64,000 bases of DNA from Deltaproteobacteria bacterium (lineage in GTDB: Bacteria > Myxococcota_A > Polyangia > Polyangiales > Polyangiaceae), in the NCBI GenBank assembly GCA_016218915.1, contig JACRCQ010000004.1:1-64000 (forward strand). Reading direction: 5' to 3'. This document shows positions 52,401 to 60,377 of this stretch, in pieces. The notes under the pieces are model-generated. The model searched no databases and had not been told where the DNA came from. It worked only from the letters and a program-made list of their open reading frames with translations. Both the position numbers and the translations under genes were made by a program. Numbering within the stretch: the stretch's first letter is position 1; every line of letters begins with the position of its first letter.

Positions 52401-54916
52401 TTGCCACCCTCCCACCACCTGGCAGAAGCCGGAACCATTCGCGTCGTGTTCGAGCCGCAATGCACTTCACCATCCAGAACGTGATAGAGGGTCCAATCCT
52501 CGATCCAGTGGGACGTGAGACCCACGGGTTGCAGCGACTGCGTGGTGAGCGTGACGAAGAGGTCCTCTCCGCCGATGACAGGCCCGTGCGGCCTCGGTGG
52601 CCCGTAGTGTCCAGTCCCCAGGGAGATCCCGTTGACGATCCCCGGAACATAGGCGACCAGGTAGTTGGACTGCTCCCACCAGACCGCGGGCACGGGCGTG
52701 AAGTCCGCATCGGTGATCCCCGTGGCCTGCTTGAGCTGCGTCTTCTGGTTGTCGATCTCGGAGATGGCCCACGCGTTCGCATTGGCGAGATCCGTGTCCC
52801 CCACGACCGCGCCGATCGTGGTCTGCCCGGAGGTCCCTTGGAACATCACCGTGTTGCAGTTGGGCGGGCAGGCGTTGTCGAGGGCGTTCCACCCTGCCTG
52901 GGTGTCGGCCCAGAGCACCTTCCAGCCATGCGTCCCTTGCGCGCTCTTGTAGAAGCTGAAGGTCTCGTCGATGTGACCCACCAGCAGCCACTCGGTGTCG
53001 ATCGCGATCGGATCCTGGATGCCTTGCGTGTTGCCGCCCCCTGCGCCTTGCGCTCGAATCATCCTGTCAAAGGAAGTGTCCGGATAGAAGTTGGCTGTGC
53101 TGCCCCGAATGACCCTGCCCATCGGCCACGTGCCGTAGGGAGGCACGGTCTCGAGATTGCCGAACGAGTTGAGCGTATCCATCGAGTTGGCATGGTTGGG
53201 GTCGTATTGGACTGCACCTGCCACGTCCGGCCCCCGCAGCACCGTGAACACCACGCGTCCTGCCGTTCGAAGCCCGTTGCTGGCGTAGTTCGCAGAGCGG
53301 AAGTTGACGTGGATGACCTTCTGCCCGCCCACCCTCGGCATGGACATGTACGCAGTCTCGAAGAAGTCCTGGGTCCACTGATCGCTAATGCCCGCGAAGT
53401 TGTAGAGCGGATTCGCAATTCCCGACGCCGTCATCGCTGCGCTCAGCTCCGAGCGGAAGATCAGCGAGCTCTGGGAGTTGAGCTGCGTCGCGTACACCGT
53501 CTCCGGCTCGTCGAGATGATGACGGAAGAGCACCGGAGCTACGCGCAACCTCACCACGTCGGTCTGCACCGGCCCGCTGCCCGGGTTCACGTTGAAGGTC
53601 ACATCCACGTAGCCATCCCAGACCGTGTCGTCCCGGATGATGTCGCGCGCTTCGATTCCGAACTCGATGCCTGCCTTCAGCTCTGTGGAGGTCAACGTGG
53701 CACCCGGGGTGTATAGGGAGAAGGTCGCGCCTGACCCCTTGAACAGCCGGACACGGTTCTGTGCTGCCGCGTTGATCGTGAGCGTGGCCGACGCAGCATT
53801 GGGCGCAGCCGGCCATGGCACCGTCTTGAGCCGCGCCAGATCTTCGAGATCCGATGTGCCGTTGATCACCGTATCGGCCGCATCGTTGCAAGCGGCAAGA
53901 TTGGCGTCGGTGCCGGAATTCGGGCACGCATCCTGGTCGTCGTCGATGTTCGCCAGGAAGATTGCCCCGTGCGTCGCATCCCACGTGTCCTCCGAAGCGT
54001 CCTCCGTGGGATCCGTCAGATCCACCGTGCCGTTGCGGTTCACGTCCGCGCGCAAGTCGACAATCGTCGGGCAGGCGGGAGTCGACCCGTTGCAGTCCTC
54101 GTCCGCCGCAGTCGCGCAGTCTTCGGTCTGTGGCGTCACCTCTCCCACGCACGGGCCAAGGCTCTTGCCGTCCGCCGCACAGGTCGCCTGGCCGCCGTGG
54201 CAGATCCCTACGTTTTGCGTGCCCCCAGGCCCGCTGTAGCAAGCTTGCGAGGAGCCGGGCGTGCACAGGCAGCCGTCATTCGCCGTGCCGTTGCAGTCGT
54301 CATCGCCGGTCGTCGCACAGGACTCGGCCACCGGTGTGACCTCGCCAACGCACGGGCCCCAGCTCATTCCATCCTGCGCGCAGGTTGCCTGGCCTCCGTG
54401 GCACAACCCTGTGTTCTGCGTGCCGTTTGGACCGGTGTAGCAGGGTTGCTGCGCACCGGGTGTGCACATGCCGCCGCCGCCCGTGCCGCCCTGTCCTGAC
54501 GCGCCGCCTGTCCCGCTCGCGCCGCCCTGGCCTGAGGTGCCACCGGTTCCGCTCGCGCCGCCCTGTCCTGACGCGCCGCCTGTCCCGCTCGCGCCGCCCT
54601 GCCCTGACGCGCCGCCTGTCCCGCTCGCACCGCCTTGGCCTGACACGCCGCCCTGTCCGGCGTTGCCTGCGCCGCCCCCTTTGCCCGCAGCACCCGCAGT
54701 GCCACCAGCGCCGCCCTTGGCCGCGCCACCAGAACCGCCCGTCTGTCCGCCAGCCCCTGCGGTGCCTCCTTGCGCGCTGCCCCCTGTCGCGCCTGATCCG
54801 CCATTGCCATTGGGCGGCAACGTGCCGGTATCGTTCTCATCGCCACCTCCGCACGAGATCACGCTCATGCACGCAGTGGCGATCAAAAAGGTCCAAGATC
54901 CAGCCAGGTGTCTCAT
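52397..54916 (-). CDS. Lipoprotein with protein-arginine deiminase (PAD) domain
   Basis: 839 residues from ATG 54916. A lipoprotein signal (VISC) is followed by a Gly/Ser/Thr-rich repeat region, two Cys-rich modules ('CTPGAQQPCYTGPNGTQNTG' and a near copy) and an EF-hand-like 'DVNRNGTVDLTDPTED'. The C-terminal ~350 residues match the PAD catalytic fold: 'DQWTQDFFETAYMSMP' (D517), 'WLLVGHIDETFSFYK' (H648, D650) and 'DGEVHCGSNTTRMVP' (C820), all four catalytic residues. It would convert peptidyl-arginine to citrulline at the cell surface. ATGA-coupled to the HEAT gene. Confidence 0.87.
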   Translation of the reverse strand: MRHLAGSWTFLIATACMSVISCGGGDENDTGTLPPNGNGGSGATGGSAQGGTAGAGGQTGGSGGAAKGGAGGTAGAAGKGGGAGNAGQGGVSGQGGASGTGGASGQGGASGTGGASGQGGASGTGGTSGQGGASGTGGASGQGGTGGGGMCTPGAQQPCYTGPNGTQNTGLCHGGQATCAQDGMSWGPCVGEVTPVAESCATTGDDDCNGTANDGCLCTPGSSQACYSGPGGTQNVGICHGGQATCAADGKSLGPCVGEVTPQTEDCATAADEDCNGSTPACPTIVDLRADVNRNGTVDLTDPTEDASEDTWDATHGAIFLANIDDDQDACPNSGTDANLAACNDAADTVINGTSDLEDLARLKTVPWPAAPNAASATLTINAAAQNRVRLFKGSGATFSLYTPGATLTSTELKAGIEFGIEARDIIRDDTVWDGYVDVTFNVNPGSGPVQTDVVRLRVAPVLFRHHLDEPETVYATQLNSQSSLIFRSELSAAMTASGIANPLYNFAGISDQWTQDFFETAYMSMPRVGGQKVIHVNFRSANYASNGLRTAGRVVFTVLRGPDVAGAVQYDPNHANSMDTLNSFGNLETVPPYGTWPMGRVIRGSTANFYPDTSFDRMIRAQGAGGGNTQGIQDPIAIDTEWLLVGHIDETFSFYKSAQGTHGWKVLWADTQAGWNALDNACPPNCNTVMFQGTSGQTTIGAVVGDTDLANANAWAISEIDNQKTQLKQATGITDADFTPVPAVWWEQSNYLVAYVPGIVNGISLGTGHYGPPRPHGPVIGGEDLFVTLTTQSLQPVGLTSHWIEDWTLYHVLDGEVHCGSNTTRMVPASARWWEGGK
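54485..54628 (-). repeat. 36-bp tandem repeat, four copies, in PAD lipoprotein
   Basis: Four head-to-tail copies of 36 bp (54485, 54521, 54557, 54593), the second and fourth with a few substitutions and a degenerate fifth partial copy. Each encodes 12 residues of the form ASGTGGASGQGG. It forms a flexible linker and is likely to vary in copy number between strains. Confidence 0.85.
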
Positions 54917-55257
54917 GGGTTCCCCTGCTTTGCAGCGCCACGAACCAGCGAGCCAGACACGCCGCTGATGTGCGCCGATCGCGCTTCTATCACACGACAA
55001 AGCAACCTGTCAGCACGACACCAGGCCGCGGTGCCTTTCCGAGAGCGAAGAGCCGCACCGCGGATCCATGTGGCGGTATGAATCCCATCGCACAGGATCA
55101 ATCCTCCATTCGTGCCTGGATTGTCATGCCGGACACGTGTCACTCGATCCGGACATGTGACCGCTCCGGAGCCTGATCGATCCCACGCTGGTTCGAGGGA
55201 TTTCGCCTGTGGGACAGAGGATCTCCGTATGGCATCCGACATGCACAGCAGCGCCTC
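54917..55257. promoter_or_regulatory. Divergent intergenic region with paired CCGGACA(C/T)GTG sites
   Basis: No gene is seen. CCGGACACGTG at 55129-55139 and CCGGACATGTG at 55149-55159 are spaced exactly 20 bp apart, about two helical turns. The first is part of the palindrome GACACGTGTC (55132-55141). They lie about 100-130 bp before the CrtI-like gene and could be operators for it or for the PAD gene. Confidence 0.4.
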
Positions 55258-56883
55258 ATGAGTGCGCATGGCTCCAAACCCTTGGTCGTGATCGGCGGTG
55301 GAATGACGGGTTTGAGCACTGCCCTGACCTGGGCCTGCCACCAGGATGCGCACGCCCGCCCTGTGATCGTGCTCGAGAAGCAGCCGATCGTGGGTGGCTT
55401 CGTGACTTCTTTCCGCAGGAAGGGATTCCTGTTCGACACCACCCAGCTCGTGCCGGACATCTCATGGGCGCTGCGGCGCTTCGGAATCGATCTGGAAATG
55501 GTCCGAATGCCCGGAGACTGCATCCGGTTGTTCCTCGCGGATCCCGTATCAGACACGACTCGAAGCATTGGCATTCCTGCAGACCTCGATGGATTCCGAA
55601 CCCTGCTCACGCGCCTGCATCCCGAGGAGCTGGGGCCAATCCACAGATTCCTCGAAAGCTCCAGCGAGCTGTTCCGCGAGGTCAAGCAGCTCAAGCTCGA
55701 ACCCTCGATTCTCGATCTGCTCTGGATCGCCGCAACGTGCCCGCACGTCATGCAGACCCGCAACCAGACCTTCCAGCAGTACGTAGATTCGTTTGGCATG
55801 CGTGGAAGCGACATCCGTGAGGTGCTCGGCGCGTTTGCGCTGTTCTCCGCGCTTCCTGGGGAGAGGGTGGCCGCAGCGCTCGGTAGCTCGGTCCTGCAAT
55901 CGATGATGCGCGGAGCGTGGCGTCCGCGAGGAGGCTTCATCGAGCTTCCCCTTCGCATGCGAAAGCGTCTGCTGGAGCTGGGCGGAGTCCTACGCACCGG
56001 CGCTCTCGTCGATCGCATCCTGACCAACCGGGGAAGAGTCACCGGAGTGCGTCTGTCTGACGGCGAGCTGATCGAAACGGATCATGTGGTCACCACGATC
56101 GATCCCAAGGTCGCCATGGGAAGGTTGGTGGGAGACGACGTCCTCCGCTCGATCGATCGGACGTATGCAGACAAGGTCGAGTCGATGCGCATGACGATGT
56201 CTTCGATGAGCATCCACCTCGGGCTGGATGATCGAATCGACCTGTCTTCGCTGGGATTGGGCGCTGCCTACAACGTGCTCACGACCGGTGGCGGGACCTA
56301 CGAATGGCTGTTTCGCGCAGCGGAGCGCGGCGCCTCGGACTTCTCCGAAGACTGCTTCCAGGTCTCGGTCGTGTGTCCGTCCCTCGCGATCGGCGGCAAG
56401 CCCACGATGACCCTGCGCGTGATCCCGATGGCGATCGGGGACTGGGCTGAGCTGCGCGCCAGAAACCCGCAGGAGTACCAGCGTCGCAAGAACGCGGTCG
56501 CGGACTTCTTCATCGAGCGGGTCGAGCAGTACCTCGTGCCTGGCCTGCGCTCGCATATCGTGGTGCGCGACGTCGCCACGCCAGCCACGTTCGCGCGCTA
56601 CAGCGGCTCGCCGACCGGGTCCAACTACGACATGGCGCCATACCCGGACAACTTCGGCCGCAACCGGCTTCGGATGCGCACTCCGATCCGCGGCCTGTTT
56701 CAGCCCGAGTTCTCCCACGGCGTGTGGCCGTCGCTGCTCGCCGGGATGCAGGCGGTCGATGCCTTGCTCGATGGGAAGGTTCTCGGAGGAAAAGCGATGG
56801 GGGACAACATGGAAGCGAGCATCCGCGCGCCGCGAAGTCCCACCCGCGAAGCGCCAACGAGCTTGATGAGGGTGGGCACCTAG
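55258..56883 (+). CDS. CrtI-like FAD-dependent oxidoreductase
   Basis: 541 residues. The dinucleotide-binding start 'PLVVIGGGMTGLSTALTWAC' and 'VIVLEKQPIVGGFVTSFRRK' with 'GFLFDTTQLVPD' match the phytoene desaturase/carotenoid isomerase family. The C-terminus has 'NYDMAPYPDNFGRNRLRMRT' and 'GVWPSLLAGMQAVDALL', the second flavin contact region. It could desaturate or isomerise a polyene or other lipid; no other carotenoid gene is in the window, so substrate is open. It stands alone. Confidence 0.82.
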   Translation: MSAHGSKPLVVIGGGMTGLSTALTWACHQDAHARPVIVLEKQPIVGGFVTSFRRKGFLFDTTQLVPDISWALRRFGIDLEMVRMPGDCIRLFLADPVSDTTRSIGIPADLDGFRTLLTRLHPEELGPIHRFLESSSELFREVKQLKLEPSILDLLWIAATCPHVMQTRNQTFQQYVDSFGMRGSDIREVLGAFALFSALPGERVAAALGSSVLQSMMRGAWRPRGGFIELPLRMRKRLLELGGVLRTGALVDRILTNRGRVTGVRLSDGELIETDHVVTTIDPKVAMGRLVGDDVLRSIDRTYADKVESMRMTMSSMSIHLGLDDRIDLSSLGLGAAYNVLTTGGGTYEWLFRAAERGASDFSEDCFQVSVVCPSLAIGGKPTMTLRVIPMAIGDWAELRARNPQEYQRRKNAVADFFIERVEQYLVPGLRSHIVVRDVATPATFARYSGSPTGSNYDMAPYPDNFGRNRLRMRTPIRGLFQPEFSHGVWPSLLAGMQAVDALLDGKVLGGKAMGDNMEASIRAPRSPTREAPTSLMRVGT

Positions 56884-56962
56884 CAGCCGCGGCCTGTGCC
56901 ATGTGTCCTCGCGGGCGCGTCGAGTCTGGATCCGGAGGCAGAAGGCGTGCATCATCGAATGC

Positions 56963-58048
56963 ATGGGAAACGCACTTCGACTCCTGTGCGCGTGCTCGCT
57001 TGTGCTCCTGGGTCTTTCGGGCTGCTCGAACGCGGGCGACGAGGACTTGTTCGCAGGTTCGGGGGGCGGGACGTCGGACGCCGGCAGCGAGACCCTGGAC
57101 CCCGAGGATACCGGGGGCGGGGACGGCCCAAGTCCCACGGATGACACTGGGACCACGGAGACAGGCGTTCCTGGGGAGTGCACGCCCGGCGCCAAGGATG
57201 CACGCCCGTGTGGCAACTGCGGCACGCAGGCTCGAGGCTGCGGTGCAGAAGGGACGTGGTCCCCTTGGGCGGCCTGTGGTGGCGAAGGGCAGTGCGCACC
57301 GGGGGCAACAGAATCCGTAGCGTGCGGCGCCGGAGGCACGCAGACGCGAACCTGCTCCCCGACCTGCCAGTGGAATCCCTACGGCGCCTGCGTCGGCGCA
57401 ACGGATTGTCCACCCGGATCGTCGGATTCCCAGCCCTGCGGCAACTGCGGCACACACTCGCGAACGTGCTCGTCGTCTGGAACCTGGGAACCCTTCGGGC
57501 CGTGCTCGAACGAGGGAGTGTGCGCTGCAGGGGAAAAGCAGACGCAGCCCTGCAAGGTCGTGGGGACCCAGAGCGCGACGTGCTCCTCGAGCTGCGCGTG
57601 GGGCGCCTGGGGGCCGTGCGCGGGGGCGAATCCTCCGCCGTCCGACGGTGGCAGCGGGACGTTCGTGTTCCCCAAGACCGCAGATGTGTCAAAGCCGGCG
57701 CTGGACGACTGGTCCGGGTTCAGCATGACCGACATCGGATCGTACGTGATCGGTGCGCGTACGACGACGCTCGCGAGCGCGACGTCGTTCGCGAGCACCA
57801 TCCAGTACAACAACTACCTCGCGAACAGCTCCACCTGCACCGTGCACTTCGACATCTACCTGAACGGCGTGAAGATCGGGTCCAGCGGTGCAGGCAATGC
57901 CCAGCAGTCGAGCTCGGTCTCTCTCACCTTCCCCGCGATCCCCGGGCCCGTCTACGAGATCCTGTACCTCACGACCGCATCTCCCACGCAGTCCGGCTGC
58001 GGCGCGCTGTACCTGGAGGAAGACGTCTCGTCTGTCACATTGAAGTGA
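56963..58048 (+). CDS. Cys-rich lipoprotein with TSP1-like repeats
   Basis: 361 residues from ATG 56963. The lipobox is GLSGC near residue 21. A short acidic linker is followed by four units of about 40 residues such as 'RGCGAEGTWSPWAACGGEGQ' and 'RTCSSSGTWEPFGPCSNEGV', resembling thrombospondin type 1 Trp-x-x-Trp/Cys patterns. The last ~130 residues have a beta-rich domain ('STIQYNNYLANSSTCTVHFD', 'GPVYEILYLTTASPTQSGCG'). It is probably a cell-surface or matrix-binding protein. Function unknown. No clear Shine-Dalgarno. Confidence 0.7.
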   Translation: MGNALRLLCACSLVLLGLSGCSNAGDEDLFAGSGGGTSDAGSETLDPEDTGGGDGPSPTDDTGTTETGVPGECTPGAKDARPCGNCGTQARGCGAEGTWSPWAACGGEGQCAPGATESVACGAGGTQTRTCSPTCQWNPYGACVGATDCPPGSSDSQPCGNCGTHSRTCSSSGTWEPFGPCSNEGVCAAGEKQTQPCKVVGTQSATCSSSCAWGAWGPCAGANPPPSDGGSGTFVFPKTADVSKPALDDWSGFSMTDIGSYVIGARTTTLASATSFASTIQYNNYLANSSTCTVHFDIYLNGVKIGSSGAGNAQQSSSVSLTFPAIPGPVYEILYLTTASPTQSGCGALYLEEDVSSVTLK

Positions 58049-58072
58049 GCCGGGCGTAGGGCTCTGCCGCCC

Positions 58073-58963
58073 CTAGCCGGCGCAGAACCCCAGAATTGAA
58101 ACGGGCGTGTCGGTCGAGAGATCCACGCAGGTCTTGCCGTTGGTGCAGGGCTTGTTGTCAGGTCCGCCGCAATAGGGACGGCAATAGCGCGACGACCCCT
58201 CCTCGTTGCATCCAAGCCCTGGCGCGCAGTCGTTGGCGTAGATACACGCCACGCCGTCCGCACCCTTGCCTGGCAGGATGCTGCACGCACCCTCTCCCAA
58301 CCCGGTCGAGTAGCACGCCTGCGGCTCAGGGGTTTGCGCACAATCCTGCTTGAAGACGTCGCACGCGGTCACGCACAGCCCCAGAGGATCGAGCCCGAAC
58401 AGCTTGCACGTCTTGCCTGCACCGCAGCTTCCGCGCTCGGTCACGTCGCACTGCGAGTAGTCCTCCGGGAAACACTGGTTGCTCGTGGCTCCGAAGGCGC
58501 AGAGGTATCCCGCGCGGCAAGGCAGCGAGCCGCCCTTGTCCGTGCAGCCTGCCATGCAGAGCTTCGCATCCAGATCGCAGACGCCCGTAGGTCCGGGGCA
58601 CTCCGCATTGTATCCGTTGGCGTCGTTGTTGGCAGGGTCGCACGACGACATGCAGTAGCCGCCCTGGAACGTGTGCCCTTTGGAGGTGAGCAGACACATG
58701 GGCTTGGTGCCCTGGCAGTCGGCGTTCTTCTCGCACGGCGCACCGGTCCTGCCGTCTCCCACAGGCTTGGTATCCTCCGCCGCTTCGGCGACCGGTCCGT
58801 CGGGTTCGGCCTCGGTCGCTGCGTCCTGCTGCAGGCCGGAATCCTCGGTCGTTGGAGGCGGCGCAGAGTCCGAGCTCGACGAGCAAGCGATCAATCCAGC
58901 TGACACAGCGAGCAGCATCCATCCGGCCTTGAGAATGACAGGCAAGCGGATCGACGTATTCAT
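58073..58963 (-). CDS. Cysteine-rich lipoprotein
   Basis: 296 residues from ATG 58963 with GAGG 8 nt upstream. The lipobox is GLIAC near residue 27. The mature part begins with an acidic linker and then has about 25 cysteines in units such as 'GAPCEKNADCQGTKPMCLLT' and 'GVACIYANDCAPGLGCNEEG', the same disulfide style as the lipoprotein at 50362. It is convergent with the TSP1-like gene. Surface-exposed role likely; specific function unknown. Confidence 0.72.
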   Translation of the reverse strand: MNTSIRLPVILKAGWMLLAVSAGLIACSSSSDSAPPPTTEDSGLQQDAATEAEPDGPVAEAAEDTKPVGDGRTGAPCEKNADCQGTKPMCLLTSKGHTFQGGYCMSSCDPANNDANGYNAECPGPTGVCDLDAKLCMAGCTDKGGSLPCRAGYLCAFGATSNQCFPEDYSQCDVTERGSCGAGKTCKLFGLDPLGLCVTACDVFKQDCAQTPEPQACYSTGLGEGACSILPGKGADGVACIYANDCAPGLGCNEEGSSRYCRPYCGGPDNKPCTNGKTCVDLSTDTPVSILGFCAG

Positions 58964-59009
58964 CGGGGAGACCTCGTGGGCAGCCCTGGTGCGCTGCCTG
59001 CTGCAAGCT

Positions 59010-60377
59010 TCAGAGGGCAGCTCTCGAGCAGCGGAAGCCGACCTCTGGAAGCACGTACTTGGACACATCAGGAACATACTGGCGAATCGCAGAACGGAGC
59101 AACCCTGCTTGGGCGTTCCAATGCCCCCCTCGATAGCTTCGCGCGAGCTCGTCGGGCGCAGAGTCAGGCTGACAGAGGGGATCCTTCAAGACACCTGCGG
59201 GCCAGCACGCGCCATCATCCGGACCCCAGGCGTCGAGCATCCATTCCCCAACCCCTGCGGTCACGTCGCGCGCTTCGCCTGTGGCTCCTGCCCACCGATC
59301 CCTCAATCCGGTGCCGATGGGCGCAGGCCCCAGGCCGAGGTAGTTGCAGCTCTTGCCGTTCTCCAGAGCGCCCTCGTCTTTGCGGGCAAACACGGCGTCC
59401 TCGCATCCCGGCGGATCCTCGCCCCACACGAACGCCTGGCTTCGTCGCGCCCCGGAGAGGAACTCGAACTGCGCTTCGGTAGGCAGCGCACGGCCGCGGC
59501 TGCGGCAGTACGCATCGGCGAGCTCCCACTTGATGCACGTGACCGCGTACTGCTCGAAATCGCCTGGGTTCAGCGTGAACGTGCAACCATCGAGGCTCCC
59601 GCTCGGAACAGGGTCCTTGACCACGCCCCCTTGCATCACTGCCATTCCAGAGGCGCGAAAATCCGCGACCGTCACTTCGTGTCGATCCACGTAGAACGCA
59701 GACACCACCACGAGATGCTCCAGGGCCCCTTGCAGATCCCAGTCCTGCAAGTCGGTCAACCGGGGATCTCCCATCCAGAATGCACCGCCCGGTACGCACA
59801 CCTCGTCGTCGCCAGCGGGCTGCGAGCAGTCTGCGCGCTTGGCCTGCGGCCAGCTTCCCACCAAGCCTGATGGCAAGCGCCCTGCGGACACGGCCACAGG
59901 ATGATCGAGCGTGCCTTGCGGCCGCCCAGCATCATCGGTGTGAAGGAAGATCCCTAGCTCCTGGACCTCCCCGTCCGCGACCGCAGGAAGCTCTGCCGTG
60001 GTATCCAGGCTCGAACCCGGGCGGGGCCCGGTCGCATCTGCGGCAAGCCCCCGGTACATTCGAACCCGCACCCGATAGCCTTGAACACCGGGGCGCTGCA
60101 GCACACCGAAGCTCAATCGCCCCTGGTCCACCTGCTTTGCGTCGATGGCAAAGTCCCGCGTGCATCCTGCACAGGGGACCGTGGCATCCGGATCGAATAC
60201 CTCGATCCTGACACGGTCGAACAGGGGAGCTGGCGCGAGGGGATCTGGCAAGTCTCCTGGTGCAGGCGGCAAGGGCGCATCGGTCGTGACGTAGACCACG
60301 GCCTGCGCCGTGGGCGGAGGCGCAGTCTGGGAACATCCCAGCACGGCAACGATCGAGAGGGCAGGCGCGAGCTTCAT
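59010..60377 (-). CDS. SUMF1/FGE-domain lipoprotein
   Basis: 455 residues from ATG 60377, with lipobox VLGC near residue 15. An N-terminal beta domain of ~170 residues precedes a SUMF1-type domain: 'EVCVPGGAFWMGDPRLTD', 'FYVDRHEVTVADFRAS', 'VTCIKWELADAYCRSRGRAL', 'PTEAQFEFLSGARRSQAFVW', 'GVGEWMLDAWG', 'YRGGHWNAQAGLLRSAIRQY' and 'EVGFRCSR'. True FGE catalytic cysteines are not evident. Its ATG overlaps the stop of the paralogous upstream gene (ATGA), so the two are co-expressed. Confidence 0.85.
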   Translation of the reverse strand: MKLAPALSIVAVLGCSQTAPPPTAQAVVYVTTDAPLPPAPGDLPDPLAPAPLFDRVRIEVFDPDATVPCAGCTRDFAIDAKQVDQGRLSFGVLQRPGVQGYRVRVRMYRGLAADATGPRPGSSLDTTAELPAVADGEVQELGIFLHTDDAGRPQGTLDHPVAVSAGRLPSGLVGSWPQAKRADCSQPAGDDEVCVPGGAFWMGDPRLTDLQDWDLQGALEHLVVVSAFYVDRHEVTVADFRASGMAVMQGGVVKDPVPSGSLDGCTFTLNPGDFEQYAVTCIKWELADAYCRSRGRALPTEAQFEFLSGARRSQAFVWGEDPPGCEDAVFARKDEGALENGKSCNYLGLGPAPIGTGLRDRWAGATGEARDVTAGVGEWMLDAWGPDDGACWPAGVLKDPLCQPDSAPDELARSYRGGHWNAQAGLLRSAIRQYVPDVSKYVLPEVGFRCSRAAL

